Positions 46,564 through 56,591 of a DNA stretch of 64,000 bases are shown here, one piece after another. Position numbers and translations under genes: made by a program. The DNA is taken from contig NZ_CP026951.1 of the NCBI RefSeq assembly GCF_003065485.1, positions 1,922,001 to 1,986,000 of the forward strand, given 5' to 3'. Position 1 is the stretch's first letter. Every line of letters begins with the position of its first letter. The DNA is from Salinibacterium hongtaonis (GTDB lineage: Bacteria > Actinomycetota > Actinomycetes > Actinomycetales > Microbacteriaceae). The notes beneath the pieces were generated by a model that saw nothing but the letters and a program-made list of their open reading frames with translations, did no database searches and was not told the origin of the DNA.

Positions 46564-47367
46564 GTGAAAAGAGCCCCATTGTCGATACCCGCCAATTTCA
46601 CCTCTGTGCCACTGACCCGCCGCCGCATCGGTGCAGAAATCGCGATCGTGCTCGGGCTCTCGCTCGGAGCATCCGCCGTCTATTCGATCATCGCCATCGC
46701 CAATCGACTGACCCGCGAGCAGCCACTCTCCGACCAGACCGCGACCATCAACTCCTCGCTGAGCCCCCGGCCGGTGTTCGACCTCATCTACCAACTCATG
46801 GCGATTCTCGTGGACCTCATGCCCGTGGCGCTCGTGGTTTACCTCATGTGGTCAGCCTCGAAACCCCATCTGGAGCGCCTCGGCATTGACGGCACGAGGG
46901 CTGGCAGAGACGGTGCCTGGGGAATCGTGCTCGCCCTCGTCATCGGCATCCCAGGGCTGGGGCTCTATCTGGGGGGAAAGGCGCTCGGGATAACGGTGAC
47001 CGTTGTGCCGACAGACCTGGCCGAACACTGGTGGACCGTGCCGGTTCTGCTGCTCGCCGCAGTGCGCTCCAGCGTGGTCGAAGAGTTCATTGTTGTCGGA
47101 TATCTATTTGCCCGCCTGCGGGACTTGCGCTGGGGGCCGTGGGCCATCATCCTGAGCGCTGCGCTGTTTCGCGGCACCTACCACCTGTACCAAGGCTTCG
47201 GCTCGTTCATCGGCAACATCGCGATGGGCGTGCTCTTTGGCTGGCTTTACACGAGGTTCGGGCGGCTGATGCCGCTCGTCGTTGCGCACGCCCTCATCGA
47301 CGCAGCCGTCTTCGTGGGCTATCCCTGGGCCGCCGCGGCGCTGCCGGGGTTGTTCGCCCCGGTTTAG
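46564..47367 (+). CDS. CPBP-family intramembrane protease-like protein
   Basis: A membrane protein of about 267 residues with seven or eight segments. Family motifs: EEFIVVGYLFARL (motif 1), FRGTYHLYQG (motif 2) and VVAHALIDA (motif 3). The Arg of the usual EExxxR is replaced by Val, but the two glutamates and both histidines are kept, as in related actinobacterial CPBP proteins. GTG at 46564 is my choice; a TTG at 46507 would add 19 residues. Roles of this family in actinobacteria are not known. Confidence 0.85.
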   Translation: MKRAPLSIPANFTSVPLTRRRIGAEIAIVLGLSLGASAVYSIIAIANRLTREQPLSDQTATINSSLSPRPVFDLIYQLMAILVDLMPVALVVYLMWSASKPHLERLGIDGTRAGRDGAWGIVLALVIGIPGLGLYLGGKALGITVTVVPTDLAEHWWTVPVLLLAAVRSSVVEEFIVVGYLFARLRDLRWGPWAIILSAALFRGTYHLYQGFGSFIGNIAMGVLFGWLYTRFGRLMPLVVAHALIDAAVFVGYPWAAAALPGLFAPV

Positions 47368-47386
47368 GGGGCGGCGACAGGCCGCT

Positions 47387-50332
47387 TTACTCGAAAGCCT
47401 CCGGCGGCGGGCAGGCGCAGAACAGATTGCGGTCGCCGTAGGCGTTGTCGATGCGGCGAACGGGCGGCCAATATTTGCCGTGGATCACCCGCACTCGATC
47501 GGAACCGGCCACCGACGCGGCAGCAGGGTAGACCGCAACCTCGCGGGAGTACGGATGATTCCACTCCCCCACGAGCGCAGACTCCGCAGTGTGCGGCGCA
47601 CCATGCAGGGGGTTGTCGTCGGCCGGCCAAACACCGCGACCCACAGCATCCGCCTCCGCCTTTATCGCGATCATCGCGTCGATGAAGCGGTCGATCTCGG
47701 CGAGGTCCTCGCTCTCGGTGGGCTCGACCATGAGGGTCCCCGGCACGGGGAAGCTCATCGTCGGGGCGTGGAAGCCGTAGTCGATGAGGCGCTTGGCGAC
47801 GTCGTCGACACTGACACCCGTGGCGGCCGTCAGCGGGCGAACGTCGAGGATGCACTCGTGAGCGACCAGGCCGTTGTCGCCTGAGTAGAGCACCGGGAAA
47901 TGCTCTCGCAGGCGGGCAGCGACATAGTTAGCGGCGAGGACCGCGGCGCCCGTGGCCTGCTTGAGGCCATCCGAGCCCATCATGCGCACGTAGGCCCAGC
48001 TGATGGGCAGGATGCTCGGGCTGCCGTAGGGGGCGGCACTGACTGGCCCACCGGCGTGCACGAACTCGCCGACCGAGTCGGTGCGCAGGTCGAACGCGGG
48101 ATGCTGCGCCGACTGGGCGAGCGGATGCCCCGGCAGGAACGGCGCTAGGTGCGCCTTCGCCGCGACGGGTCCGACGCCGGGGCCGCCGCCGCCGTGCGGA
48201 ATGCAGAACGTCTTGTGCAGGTTGAGGTGGCTCACGTCTCCGCCGAAGTCGCCAAAGCGCGCATAACCGAGCAGGGCGTTGAGGTTGGCTCCGTCGACGT
48301 AAACCTGACCGCCGGCCTCGTGCACAGCATCCGTAATCGCCCGGATCTCGTGCTCGTAGACACCGTGAGTTGACGGGTAGGTGACCATGAGGGCCGCAAG
48401 CTCGTCGCGGTGCGCGTCGATCTTGGCGTGGAGGTCGGCAAGGTCGACGTTGCCGAGCTCGTCGCACGCGACAACAACAACGCTCATGCCCGCGAGCACG
48501 GCGCTGGCGGCGTTGGTGCCGTGGGCGCTCGACGGGATGAGGCACAGCGTGCGATTCAAGTCGCCGTTGGCACGGTGGTAGCCGCGGATGGCGAGCAGAC
48601 CGGCGAGCTCACCCTGGCTGCCCGCGTTCGGCTGCAGCGAGACGGTGTCGTAGCCCGTGACCTCGGCGAGCCAGCTCTCGAGGTGGCTGATCAAGACCAT
48701 GTAGCCCTGCACGTCGTCAAGGGGCGCGAACGGGTGAAGCCCCGCAAACTCAGGCCACGTGATGGATTCCATCTCAGTGGCCGCATTGAGCTTCATCGTG
48801 CACGAGCCGAGCGGGATCATGCCGCGGTCGAGCGCGTAATCCTTGTCGGCGAGGTACTTGAGGTAGCGCATCATGCTCGTCTCCGAGCGGTGCGTGCTGA
48901 AGACCGGATGCGTGAGGTACTGCGACGTGCGGGCCGACTCTTGGCCGATGCTGCGGCTCAGTGGCTTGAACCCGAGCTGGCTCGGGGCGCTCTCGCCGAG
49001 AATTGCGCGCACAACCGCGACGGCCTCCTCGGGCGTCGTCGTCTCATCCACCGAGAACTGCACAGTGTCGGAGTCGACCTTCCACAGGAGGATGCCGCGC
49101 TCCGCGGCGTCGGCAACCACGGCATCCGCCCGGCCGGCGACCCCCACCTGCAGGGTGTCGAAAAACGATCCGTGCCGCGGAGCTACACCGGCGGCGGTGA
49201 GGGCATCGGCCATGAGGCTGGCCGTGCGATTGACGTGGTGAGCGATGTTTTTGAGCCCCTGCGGGCCGTGATAAACCGCGTACATCGAGGCCATGACGGC
49301 GAGCAAAACCTGCGCGGTGCAGATATTGCTCGTGGCCTTCTCCCTGCGGATGTGCTGCTCGCGTGCCTGGAGCGTGAGGCGGTAGGCGGGATGTCCATCC
49401 GCGTCCCTCGAAACCCCAACGAGACGACCGGGCAACTGGCGCTCAAGCCCCTTGCGCACGGCCATGTATCCCGCGTGCGGGCCGCCGAACCCCATGGGAA
49501 CACCAAACCGCTGGCTCGTGCCGACCGCGACATCGGCACCGAAGTCGCCAGGGCTCGCGATGAGGGTGAGGGCAAGAAGGTCGGCCGCGACGACGGCGAT
49601 AGCACCGTGCTCGTGGGCGGCGACGACGGCGGCTGCTGGGTTCCAAACGCGCCCAGAGGAGCCTGGATACTGGATGAAGATGCCAAAGAACGCTGTCTCG
49701 GGCAGCGCCCCCTCTGCGAGAGGTAATTCAACGAGTTCAATGCCGACGGCCTCGGCACGGTTCGCGAGAAGCGCCTTCGTCTGCGGCAGCGCATCAGAGT
49801 CGACAACAAAAACGTTCGTTGACGTCTTTGACGCACGGCGGGCAAGAAGCATGGCCTCGACAACAGCCGTGCTCTCATCGAGCATGGACGCATTCGCCGT
49901 GTCGAGCCCCGTGAGATCAGTGACCATCGTCTGGAAGTTGATGAGCGCCTCGAGCCGACCCTGCGAGATCTCGGGCTGGTACGGCGTATACGCCGTGTAC
50001 CAACTGGGGTTCTCGAGCACATTGCGCTTGATCACGGCGGGCGTGATCGTGTCGTAGTAGCCGAGGCCGATCATCGAGCGACGCACCCGGTTGTACCCGG
50101 CGATCGCCTTCAGTTCGGCGAGCGCCTGGCGCTCCGTGGCCGCTGGCGGAATCGTTGAGCGCTCGACCGCGACCGAGTGGATCGACGCGGGGACTGCAGC
50201 ATCAACGAGCGACTCGACACTCGAATAGGATGCCCCGCTCTCGGCGCTGATTGCCGCCAGCATGGCCTTGTGAGCATCCGTATCGGTGCCGATATGGCGC
50301 CGGGAAAAACTGCTGAATGCATCGACGACCAT
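47387..50332 (-). CDS. gcvP: Glycine dehydrogenase (decarboxylating), P protein
   Basis: PLP-dependent subunit that decarboxylates glycine and loads the aminomethyl group on GcvH. 981 residues, the fused dimeric form with N- and C-terminal halves. The PLP lysine is in [18 protein letters not shown] near residue 705. The start is 3 bp after the gcvH stop (TAAGCAATG). It ends the gcvT-gcvH-gcvP operon and 20 bp later meets the convergent CPBP gene. Confidence 0.97.
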   Translation of the reverse strand: MVVDAFSSFSRRHIGTDTDAHKAMLAAISAESGASYSSVESLVDAAVPASIHSVAVERSTIPPAATERQALAELKAIAGYNRVRRSMIGLGYYDTITPAVIKRNVLENPSWYTAYTPYQPEISQGRLEALINFQTMVTDLTGLDTANASMLDESTAVVEAMLLARRASKTSTNVFVVDSDALPQTKALLANRAEAVGIELVELPLAEGALPETAFFGIFIQYPGSSGRVWNPAAAVVAAHEHGAIAVVAADLLALTLIASPGDFGADVAVGTSQRFGVPMGFGGPHAGYMAVRKGLERQLPGRLVGVSRDADGHPAYRLTLQAREQHIRREKATSNICTAQVLLAVMASMYAVYHGPQGLKNIAHHVNRTASLMADALTAAGVAPRHGSFFDTLQVGVAGRADAVVADAAERGILLWKVDSDTVQFSVDETTTPEEAVAVVRAILGESAPSQLGFKPLSRSIGQESARTSQYLTHPVFSTHRSETSMMRYLKYLADKDYALDRGMIPLGSCTMKLNAATEMESITWPEFAGLHPFAPLDDVQGYMVLISHLESWLAEVTGYDTVSLQPNAGSQGELAGLLAIRGYHRANGDLNRTLCLIPSSAHGTNAASAVLAGMSVVVVACDELGNVDLADLHAKIDAHRDELAALMVTYPSTHGVYEHEIRAITDAVHEAGGQVYVDGANLNALLGYARFGDFGGDVSHLNLHKTFCIPHGGGGPGVGPVAAKAHLAPFLPGHPLAQSAQHPAFDLRTDSVGEFVHAGGPVSAAPYGSPSILPISWAYVRMMGSDGLKQATGAAVLAANYVAARLREHFPVLYSGDNGLVAHECILDVRPLTAATGVSVDDVAKRLIDYGFHAPTMSFPVPGTLMVEPTESEDLAEIDRFIDAMIAIKAEADAVGRGVWPADDNPLHGAPHTAESALVGEWNHPYSREVAVYPAAASVAGSDRVRVIHGKYWPPVRRIDNAYGDRNLFCACPPPEAFE

Positions 50333-50335
50333 TGC

Positions 50336-50719
50336 TTAGGCTCCCGTGATGGCGCTGTAGGCCTCGAGGTCGATAAAGCTCGCCTCGGCGAGCGCGTCAC
50401 TGCTGACCCGGATGCTGAACAGCCACCCCTGATCAAATGGCGAATCGTTAATGAGCTCGGGGTTATCGGAGACTGCGGCGTTAACCTCAACGACCTCCCC
50501 ATCGACCGGTGCGTAGACCTCGCCGACAGACTTGGTCGACTCGACCTCGCTGACGACCTTTCCGCGCTGCACCGCCTGGCCCACCTGGGGCAGATCAACA
50601 TAGACAACCTCGCCCAGCTTCTCTGCGGCGAAGGCGGTGATGCCGATGGTGAGCACGTCACCATCGATGCGAATCCACTCGTGCTCTGGCGTGTACTTGA
50701 GTTCTGACAATTCGCTCAT
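50336..50719 (-). CDS. gcvH: Glycine cleavage system H protein
   Basis: A 127-residue lipoyl carrier. Lipoylated Lys63 lies in VESTKSVGEVYAPVDG; the small protein has the standard hybrid barrel fold with GITAFAAEKLGEVVYVDLP. The ATG at 50719 is preceded by AGAGG and lies 11 bp after the gcvT stop; the product shuttles the methylamine between P, T and L proteins. The L protein (lipoamide dehydrogenase) is not in the window. Confidence 0.97.
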   Translation of the reverse strand: MSELSELKYTPEHEWIRIDGDVLTIGITAFAAEKLGEVVYVDLPQVGQAVQRGKVVSEVESTKSVGEVYAPVDGEVVEVNAAVSDNPELINDSPFDQGWLFSIRVSSDALAEASFIDLEAYSAITGA

Positions 50720-50730
50720 GGGGTTGCCTC

Positions 50731-51927
50731 TCAGTCGGTGGTGGGTCGCTTGTAGAAGGGAAGTGAGGTGACGACGGCGGGCATCGGTTTGCCGCGCACA
50801 TCGATGACGAGCTCCGTGCCCGGTTCAGCGCGCGAGGGCGAAACAAGCGCCAAAGCGATGGGGAACCCGAGAGTCGGGCTGAGCGCACCGCTCGTGACAA
50901 CACCGACCGGCTCTCCCCCCTCAGCCGCGAGCACGGGATAGCCGGCACGCCCAGCGCGACGCCCGTCCGATGTGAGGCCAACAAGAACGGGAGCATCGCT
51001 GCTGGGACCGTGAGCCACCGCGCCGCGGCCAACGAACTCGCCCTTCTGGGCGAGCTTGACGATGCGGCCAAGCCCCACCTGCTGAGGGAGAGTATCGAGA
51101 CTGAGCTCATGGCCGTAGAGGGGCATGCCAGCCTCAAGCCGGAGCGTGTCGCGACACGCGAGGCCAGCAGGAACTAGGCCGAACTCCTCCCCCGCCGCGA
51201 GAAGCGCGCTCCAGAGGCTGGCCCCGTGCTCGGCAAGAATGTAGAGCTCGAATCCGTCCTCGCCCGTGTACCCGGTGCGAGCGACCATGATCTCTTCGCC
51301 GCGCCACGCTCCGGTCGTCGACCAGTAGTACCGGAGATCGGCGACGGGAGTGGGCAAATGAAGGTCGGGGAGCTTGGCCATGATGGCCTGCGACATCGGC
51401 CCCTGCACCGCGATGAGCGCGAGCGCGTCGCTCTCGTCAACAACGGTTGCATCGAATCCGGCAGTGCGAACCGAGAGGGCGCCTGCAGCCTGGGCACGAT
51501 TGCCGGCATTGGCGACGACGCCGAATCGGTGCTCGTGGGTGCGGTAGACGATCACGTCGTCGATGATGCCTCCGTCGGTCGTGAGCAGGAGGCTGTAGCG
51601 CGCCTGCCCTACGGCGAGCGTGGAGAAGACGCCGCAGAGGGCGTAGTCGAGCGCTGCGCCGGCGCCGGGACCCTTGACGAGTATCTCGGCCATATGCGAG
51701 AGATCGAAGAGGCCAGCCGCGGTACGGACTGCATGATGCTCCTCGAGCTCACTCGAATAGCGCACCGGCATCTGCCACCCAGCGAAGTCGGTGAACGATG
51801 CTCCACCCGCACGATGAACATCGTCGAGGGGGCTGAGCCGGCCGTGGGGCTGAGTCGAATCTACCGGAGCGTTCACGGCGGTATCGATGCCGGATGCAGG
51901 ATTGCCGGGCGCAGGGTTATCAGTCAC
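50731..51927 (-). CDS. gcvT: Aminomethyltransferase, T protein
   Basis: Transfers the methylene group from GcvH to tetrahydrofolate and releases ammonia. 398 residues with a hydrophilic 30-residue N-terminal extension before the fold (LSPLDDVHRAGGASFTDFAG). The substrate region VARTGYTGEDGFELY and RDTLRLEAGMPLYGHEL are typical. GTG at 51927 has GGGAGAA upstream, and a glycine riboswitch lies just before it. First gene of the operon. Confidence 0.96.
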   Translation of the reverse strand: MTDNPAPGNPASGIDTAVNAPVDSTQPHGRLSPLDDVHRAGGASFTDFAGWQMPVRYSSELEEHHAVRTAAGLFDLSHMAEILVKGPGAGAALDYALCGVFSTLAVGQARYSLLLTTDGGIIDDVIVYRTHEHRFGVVANAGNRAQAAGALSVRTAGFDATVVDESDALALIAVQGPMSQAIMAKLPDLHLPTPVADLRYYWSTTGAWRGEEIMVARTGYTGEDGFELYILAEHGASLWSALLAAGEEFGLVPAGLACRDTLRLEAGMPLYGHELSLDTLPQQVGLGRIVKLAQKGEFVGRGAVAHGPSSDAPVLVGLTSDGRRAGRAGYPVLAAEGGEPVGVVTSGALSPTLGFPIALALVSPSRAEPGTELVIDVRGKPMPAVVTSLPFYKRPTTD

Positions 51928-51959
51928 GAGAGTTCTCCCAAGGAATGCGTCATCGACGC

Positions 51960-52182
51960 GCGAACTCTCCCTCTGTCATGGAGCCTGAGAGTTTCGCTGA
52001 CCAAGTGGTCTGCTTTCACCGTGGGCGGATCGCTTCGCAATCGAATGCCGGTCAACCCGGCGGCCGAAATGCGCGTCAATCACTTTTCAGAGTGGCCTAT
52101 TCGATGCGGTACGCGTACCTGAGAGATTCTGGAGAGGATTGCTCCTTCGGTGCCCGTTAATCGGGCTCTCCCGCATCGCCTG
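51960..52182 (-). promoter_or_regulatory. Tandem glycine riboswitch
   Basis: Read on the minus strand, the first aptamer begins GCGGGAGAGCCCG and contains CGAAGGAGCAA, AGAATCTCTCAGGTAC and the closing stem. About 80 bases later a second aptamer-like segment holds GTGAAAGC, GAAACTCTCAGG and ACAGAGGGAGAG, ending 33 bases before gcvT. The ordered conserved blocks identify the class; glycine-bound aptamers usually switch on the gcv operon. The second aptamer is less canonical. Confidence 0.92.
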
Positions 52183-52225
52183 AGCGGCCGGGTCTTCAGT
52201 TGTGGTCACAGCATAGCAACACGCC

Positions 52226-53935
52226 TCAACAGTTGGGACGGCAGGTTCGCTGTGTCAGAGCATCAACGAATACCTTGTCGAGGTCGTTGGGCTCGAAGGC
52301 CGAATAGGCCTCTCCCCCTGTCGCCTCCGCAATGCGCTGCATCGACTCAAGGTCGGTGTCTGGCCCGAACCCGATGAGGATGACCGGAACCGGTTTAAGC
52401 GGATCGTTCATCTCGGCGATGCGCTGCAGCAGAGCGTCGAGCGAAATGCTGCCCTTATCGTCGTTGCGGCCGTCGGTGATGATCACCATTGAATTGACCA
52501 TGCCGGGGGTGTATTCGGCATGCATCTTGGTCACGCCATCCAGAATCGTGTCGTAGAGGCCCGTGTCTCCCCGAATGTACTGAGGGAGCGTCTGCGTGAC
52601 CTGCACGATTTGCTGCAAATGGGCGGGATCGGAGAGCGCCGCGACGGGCGCAACTTCTTCGTAGTCCTTGCCCCCCGGGCGGTCGGTGGAGAACACCCAC
52701 ACTCCCATGTGGGTCTCACCCGCGTATCGGCCGAGCGCACCGCCCGCGGCGCGCTGGTACACCTCGATGCGCCGAAGACCGCCGCCCGCGGGTTCGAGCA
52801 TGGAGCCCGAAACGTCAATCGCGATGAGCATGCGGGAGCGGCGCGTCAGCGTGCTCCACTTCGACAGTGCCTCCACCTGGGAGACGGCGTCGGCTGGCGG
52901 TGATGGCGTTGTCGACCAGGCGAGAACACCGACGGACTCGACCTCGCCTCCGCCCTTATGGTCGCGGAACCCCTGGGCAGCGTAAAACGCATCCCCCAGG
53001 CGCGCACGCCGCTCGAACTCGTCGAGGAGCATCGCCCTCGTTTCGGCATCCTCCCCCGCCTTCTGCGGAACCCGCACGAATGGGTAGTCGAGCGAGGACG
53101 AGCCCTCGACGGGATAGATCGCCAGGAGGGGAACCTCGGGGTTCGACAGGTTGTGAGAGACGACCTCCTGCTCGGTCGTGACAACGACGGTGGGGCGGGG
53201 AGCAGCGAGCGCAGCGGCAATCGCCTCGTCTCGACTGGCGGGGATGGTCTTGCCCAGCTCGATCATGGTCGACGGGACAATGCGGGGATTATCCGCAGGG
53301 GCGGCCGCAGTGAGAGAGGCGAGCCCAGCGAGACTCGCGGCCGACGACTCTGGGTCGGGAACAAGCCCGCCGATCGTGCCAGAGAGGAGGGTTGACCAGC
53401 CCACGGTGTCTGCCGCGAACTCAACAGACCGAGCAGCGGGCGCGCCGAAAACGACGGGAGTGGTTGCGACGGAATCGCCTGCGGTGACGTTGGGCGCCGA
53501 CCTGCCGAGCGCCTCTGCCGTCGTGGCCATTCGGGCGAGCCACAACGACGAATCGGGCACCCAGGCATCCGCCCCGGTGAGCGCATTGGAGGCAAGGAGG
53601 GCCGCCGTGTCGCCCGAGGCCTGGGACCTGACATCCGTCGCGACGCACGTCGTTGACGTCGCATCAAAATCCGCGGCGACCTGAGTGAGCGCCGGAGCGA
53701 TCGACTCATCGGCAACAACGAGCAACGAGACCGGATCGGTGCAGCCCGGCCCGCCGGAGGCGTTGGCGGGAAACAGCGTGGGGATGCCACCCTGCGACAG
53801 CGCTACCCCTGCGCCGGTCACCAACAGCAGCACTGCAGCGGCAGCAATGATGGGGCTGAGTAACCGTCCGCGGGAGCGAGGAGCCGGGGCGCGGTGCCGA
53901 TGCCGGGCAAGTTCGTAGGGCGACGTGCTGTTCAC
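52226..53935 (-). CDS. Substrate-binding-like/VWA-domain membrane-anchored protein
   Basis: A 569-residue protein with an N-terminal signal anchor (about 27-48, LLSPIIAAAAVLLLVTGAGV). The first outside part (60-330) resembles an extracellular solute-binding fold (LLVVADESIAPALTQVAADF, GADAWVPDSSLW, VVVTTEQEVVSHN). The second part is a von Willebrand factor A domain with MIDAS motif DVSGSM near residue 373 and TDGRNDD. GTG at 53935 has GGAG six bases upstream; ATG at 53947 is the alternative. Divergent from an alpha/beta hydrolase. Function is unknown; an adhesion or surface-binding role fits. Confidence 0.88.
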   Translation of the reverse strand: MNSTSPYELARHRHRAPAPRSRGRLLSPIIAAAAVLLLVTGAGVALSQGGIPTLFPANASGGPGCTDPVSLLVVADESIAPALTQVAADFDATSTTCVATDVRSQASGDTAALLASNALTGADAWVPDSSLWLARMATTAEALGRSAPNVTAGDSVATTPVVFGAPAARSVEFAADTVGWSTLLSGTIGGLVPDPESSAASLAGLASLTAAAPADNPRIVPSTMIELGKTIPASRDEAIAAALAAPRPTVVVTTEQEVVSHNLSNPEVPLLAIYPVEGSSSLDYPFVRVPQKAGEDAETRAMLLDEFERRARLGDAFYAAQGFRDHKGGGEVESVGVLAWSTTPSPPADAVSQVEALSKWSTLTRRSRMLIAIDVSGSMLEPAGGGLRRIEVYQRAAGGALGRYAGETHMGVWVFSTDRPGGKDYEEVAPVAALSDPAHLQQIVQVTQTLPQYIRGDTGLYDTILDGVTKMHAEYTPGMVNSMVIITDGRNDDKGSISLDALLQRIAEMNDPLKPVPVILIGFGPDTDLESMQRIAEATGGEAYSAFEPNDLDKVFVDALTQRTCRPNC

Positions 53936-53991
53936 TGACAACTCCATTGCTGTAAAGCGGCGCCTTCGGGTAACGCTGGAGCCGACACAAT

Positions 53992-54201
53992 TACCCCCTT
54001 CGGGGGTAGCGGCAACAGTGTAGGGGAACCTGGGAATTAAGTGAACAAACTTCTGAATGGCGTCCCCCGGTCTTGAATGAGCAACGCCATTACCCTCGCG
54101 GGTTGCCCCCCGATTGTCCCCCTGAAGGAGGACAGGCCAGAGCCGCGGATCGAGTCGCCTGCGGCGGATCGAGTCGCGTGCGGCGGCTCGAGCGCGCCGT
54201 G
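53992..54201. repeat. Hairpin and short tandem repeat between divergent genes
   Basis: TACCCCC, TTC, GGGGGTA (53992-54008) forms a perfect 7-bp hairpin. Further on, a 19-bp unit GCGGATCGAGTCGC-TGCG occurs at 54145 and 54164 with a degraded third copy at 54183. They lie between the VWA gene and the hydrolase gene. I see no further gene in the 293-bp interval. Confidence 0.7.
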
Positions 54202-54228
54202 TCGACTCACGGGGGTAGCGTCGGAGGC

Positions 54229-54891
54229 GTGAACTCCGACACCTCTCACACCCTCGACGTGAACACCTCACTCGGCATGAGCAGACTCACCGTGGATGCC
54301 GCAGCTGACGCCCACAGCGTGCTCTGGCTCGGCCACGGAGCGGGTGGGGGCATCGAGGCGCTCGATCTCGCCGCGCTGGCGGCTACTCTGCCAGCGCGCG
54401 GGATAACCGTCGTGCGCTATGAGCAGCCCTGGCGCCTCGCCGGAAAGAAGGTGGCGCCCCGCCCCGCTGCACTCGACGCCGCATGGCTCGAAGTCGCCCC
54501 CATCGTGCGCACCATTCACGCTGGCATCCCGTTGATAACGGGCGGCCGCAGCGCCGGTGCGCGGGTCGCTTGCCGAACAGCCGAGGCCGTGAGCGCCGCC
54601 GCGGTTATCTGCCTCGCTTTTCCCCTGCATCCACCCGCCCATCCCGAAAGATCGCGTGCCGACGAGCTGCTCATGCCCCGCGTACCCGTGCTCGTGTTGC
54701 AGGGCGAACGCGATGCGTTTGGCAGCGCCGACCTGGTTGCCTCCGCCATCGCAGACACCGAATCGATCACCACCGTTTCGATTCCCGGAGCCGACCACAG
54801 CATGGCGGTACTCAAGTCGTCGCCCTACACGCCGGAGTCGACGGCGAATCTGATCACAGCATCCGTCGCGGCGTTTATCGAACGGCTCTAG
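54229..54891 (+). CDS. Alpha/beta hydrolase, KANL3/Tex30-like
   Basis: A 220-residue hydrolase. The oxyanion turn is GHGAGGG, the nucleophile elbow GGRSAGAR (catalytic Ser), the acid in LQGERDAFG and the catalytic His in PGADHSM, so the triad is complete. Starts are uncertain: GTG at 54229 has GGAGG only one base upstream; GTG at 54259 or ATG at 54277 are possible. Family members hydrolyse esters or amides, but the substrate is not predictable. Confidence 0.85.
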   Translation: MNSDTSHTLDVNTSLGMSRLTVDAAADAHSVLWLGHGAGGGIEALDLAALAATLPARGITVVRYEQPWRLAGKKVAPRPAALDAAWLEVAPIVRTIHAGIPLITGGRSAGARVACRTAEAVSAAAVICLAFPLHPPAHPERSRADELLMPRVPVLVLQGERDAFGSADLVASAIADTESITTVSIPGADHSMAVLKSSPYTPESTANLITASVAAFIERL

Positions 54892-54912
54892 CGGACCTGA
54901 GCAACCGCCCGC

Positions 54913-55509
54913 TTAGGACTGCTGACGTTCGAGCGCGGCGAGGTCTCCCAGCAGTTCAGAAACCCTCTCGCCCCGTGCGCGCTCGTAGTCGTCGTCGACG
55001 ATGATCGTCGAGCGATCGAGTGATTCCTGCAGCGCCCGCGACACATCACTCCAGGCGTCGACCCTCGCCCGCTCGATGAGGTCGAGAAGGTAAGCCTCGT
55101 CATCCCTGCGCTCAGCGAGTTTGTGGGCGAGCGCAACGGCAACATCGGACCGGTGCTGCAAATTGCGCTCGTCTGCCGACTGGTAGTCGTGGGCATGCTC
55201 GGCCCGCCCACGAAGGCCCTCGACCTCGGTGATCTCCCACGAAAGCCGATCGGCGGCATGCTCCGACTCGGTGATCAGCTGAGAAAGCACCGATTTGGCG
55301 CCAGCAAGGTGATTGCGAGGGTCGTAGGAGCTCTCAGAGGTGAGCGCCTCGATCACGATGAGATTTCGCAGCTTGAGGCGGCACGCATACTCCGCCAGCA
55401 TGAGACCTTCTTCAACTGCGCTCTCGACCGTGGCCCGCCGAATAGGCGGCATCTCGGAGGCATCGAAGGGTCGGTGCTTCGGTCGTTTGTGACGACGGAA
55501 CCACTTCAC
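54913..55509 (-). CDS. Conserved helical protein of unknown function
   Basis: A 198-residue soluble protein, rich in charged residues and predicted all-helical. It opens with VKWFRRHKRPKHRPF, a strongly basic segment, and continues with coiled-coil-like helices (ITEVEGLRGRAEHAHDYQSA). I took the GTG at 55509 as start since the frame upstream is Arg/Ser/Pro-rich noise; the SD is weak. It converges with the hydrolase gene at 21 bp. No catalytic motif is visible. A nucleic-acid-binding or structural role is possible but unproven. Confidence 0.7.
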   Translation of the reverse strand: MKWFRRHKRPKHRPFDASEMPPIRRATVESAVEEGLMLAEYACRLKLRNLIVIEALTSESSYDPRNHLAGAKSVLSQLITESEHAADRLSWEITEVEGLRGRAEHAHDYQSADERNLQHRSDVAVALAHKLAERRDDEAYLLDLIERARVDAWSDVSRALQESLDRSTIIVDDDYERARGERVSELLGDLAALERQQS

Positions 55510-55663
55510 TCGCTGCTCGATTTCGTTCGATGGGGGTCGGGATCGCCCGAGGCATTTCGAGCTTACTCGGGGACGACGGGACCCGATAGGCACCCCCGGT
55601 AAAGGAGCGCTTCGGCACCCGGAAAGGGTCACGCCCGCATACTCCATGGCCAAGGGAAAGGTG

Positions 55664-56404
55664 TTAGCCCCTGGCTGCGGCCTTCGACGACAGCCGGGCC
55701 AGACCGCGATCGATCGCCACCAGCAGCATCGACAACACGATGACGCCCACGGCCAACCCGCCAACCCACGCCCAGACCCCGCCATAGCCCTTGCCCACCG
55801 GGTCAAGAAAGCCGTAGGGGAATAGGTCGGATGCCTCGGGCAAGACAACGGCACGGGCCATGACGATAAGAATGTAGCCGAGCGGGTAAATCAACCACAG
55901 CAGAGCTTCCCGGTACCGAACGACACCCTTGGGGCCGAAGAGCAACCAGTCGAGCAAGACCATGATCGGCGCCACATAGTGCAAGAGGAATACTGACCGG
56001 TTGGAGAGCAGATCCTCTGGCGATGAGGCGGAGAGGATTCCCGGGATCGGGTTCTCGCCGTCGTTGTTGACGAAGTGCGAGATGAGCATCGTCATGAGCA
56101 GATAGAGCGTTACCGCCCCGCGCACCCGTGGGGCCGGAGCATCCGCAGTGCGCCTCACCAGCATGAAATAGGCGGCGACGGCGAAGAACCCCGCCGCGAT
56201 CGCGGAGCTCTGAACGGTGAAGAACAGCACCTTATGCGAGCCGCTGAACAAGCCAACGAGAATAACCAGAACGATTGCGATACGCCACCACAGGGCGGGA
56301 GCGCGAAGAACGTTCGCGGAGTGCACGGGAGAGAGAGTCTGACTCGGCATTGGTGCGGAGTCGGCGGCGGTGACGACAGACATGGCGGTGAGCCCCCTAT
56401 TCAC
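55664..56404 (-). CDS. Pr6Pr family membrane protein
   Basis: A 246-residue protein with six or seven membrane segments. Conserved positions of the FAR-17a/AIG1-like Pr6Pr family are seen in FFTVQSSAIAAGFFAVAAYF, LLHYVAPIMVLLDWLLFGP and WLIYPLGYILIVMARA. GTG at 56404 has GAGG five bases upstream and gives the N-terminus used; an ATG at 56383 is an alternative. It is divergent from the HerA-like gene. Function in bacteria is not established. Confidence 0.82.
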   Translation of the reverse strand: MNRGLTAMSVVTAADSAPMPSQTLSPVHSANVLRAPALWWRIAIVLVILVGLFSGSHKVLFFTVQSSAIAAGFFAVAAYFMLVRRTADAPAPRVRGAVTLYLLMTMLISHFVNNDGENPIPGILSASSPEDLLSNRSVFLLHYVAPIMVLLDWLLFGPKGVVRYREALLWLIYPLGYILIVMARAVVLPEASDLFPYGFLDPVGKGYGGVWAWVGGLAVGVIVLSMLLVAIDRGLARLSSKAAARG

Positions 56405-56591
56405 GGTCGCCTCAGAATAGTGGTTCTTTCTACCAAAGAGGGGTGCGCGATGGCGTTGAGGATCGCCAACATCACGGCGATGCCCCTCGACGGATGATCG
56501 AGAAATCACCCCCGGGGCATGAACCGGCCCCCGCCTGCTTTCGGGAACCTTTTACATGGCAGTACCCTGCGGCCATCCGGCAACAGGAGGG

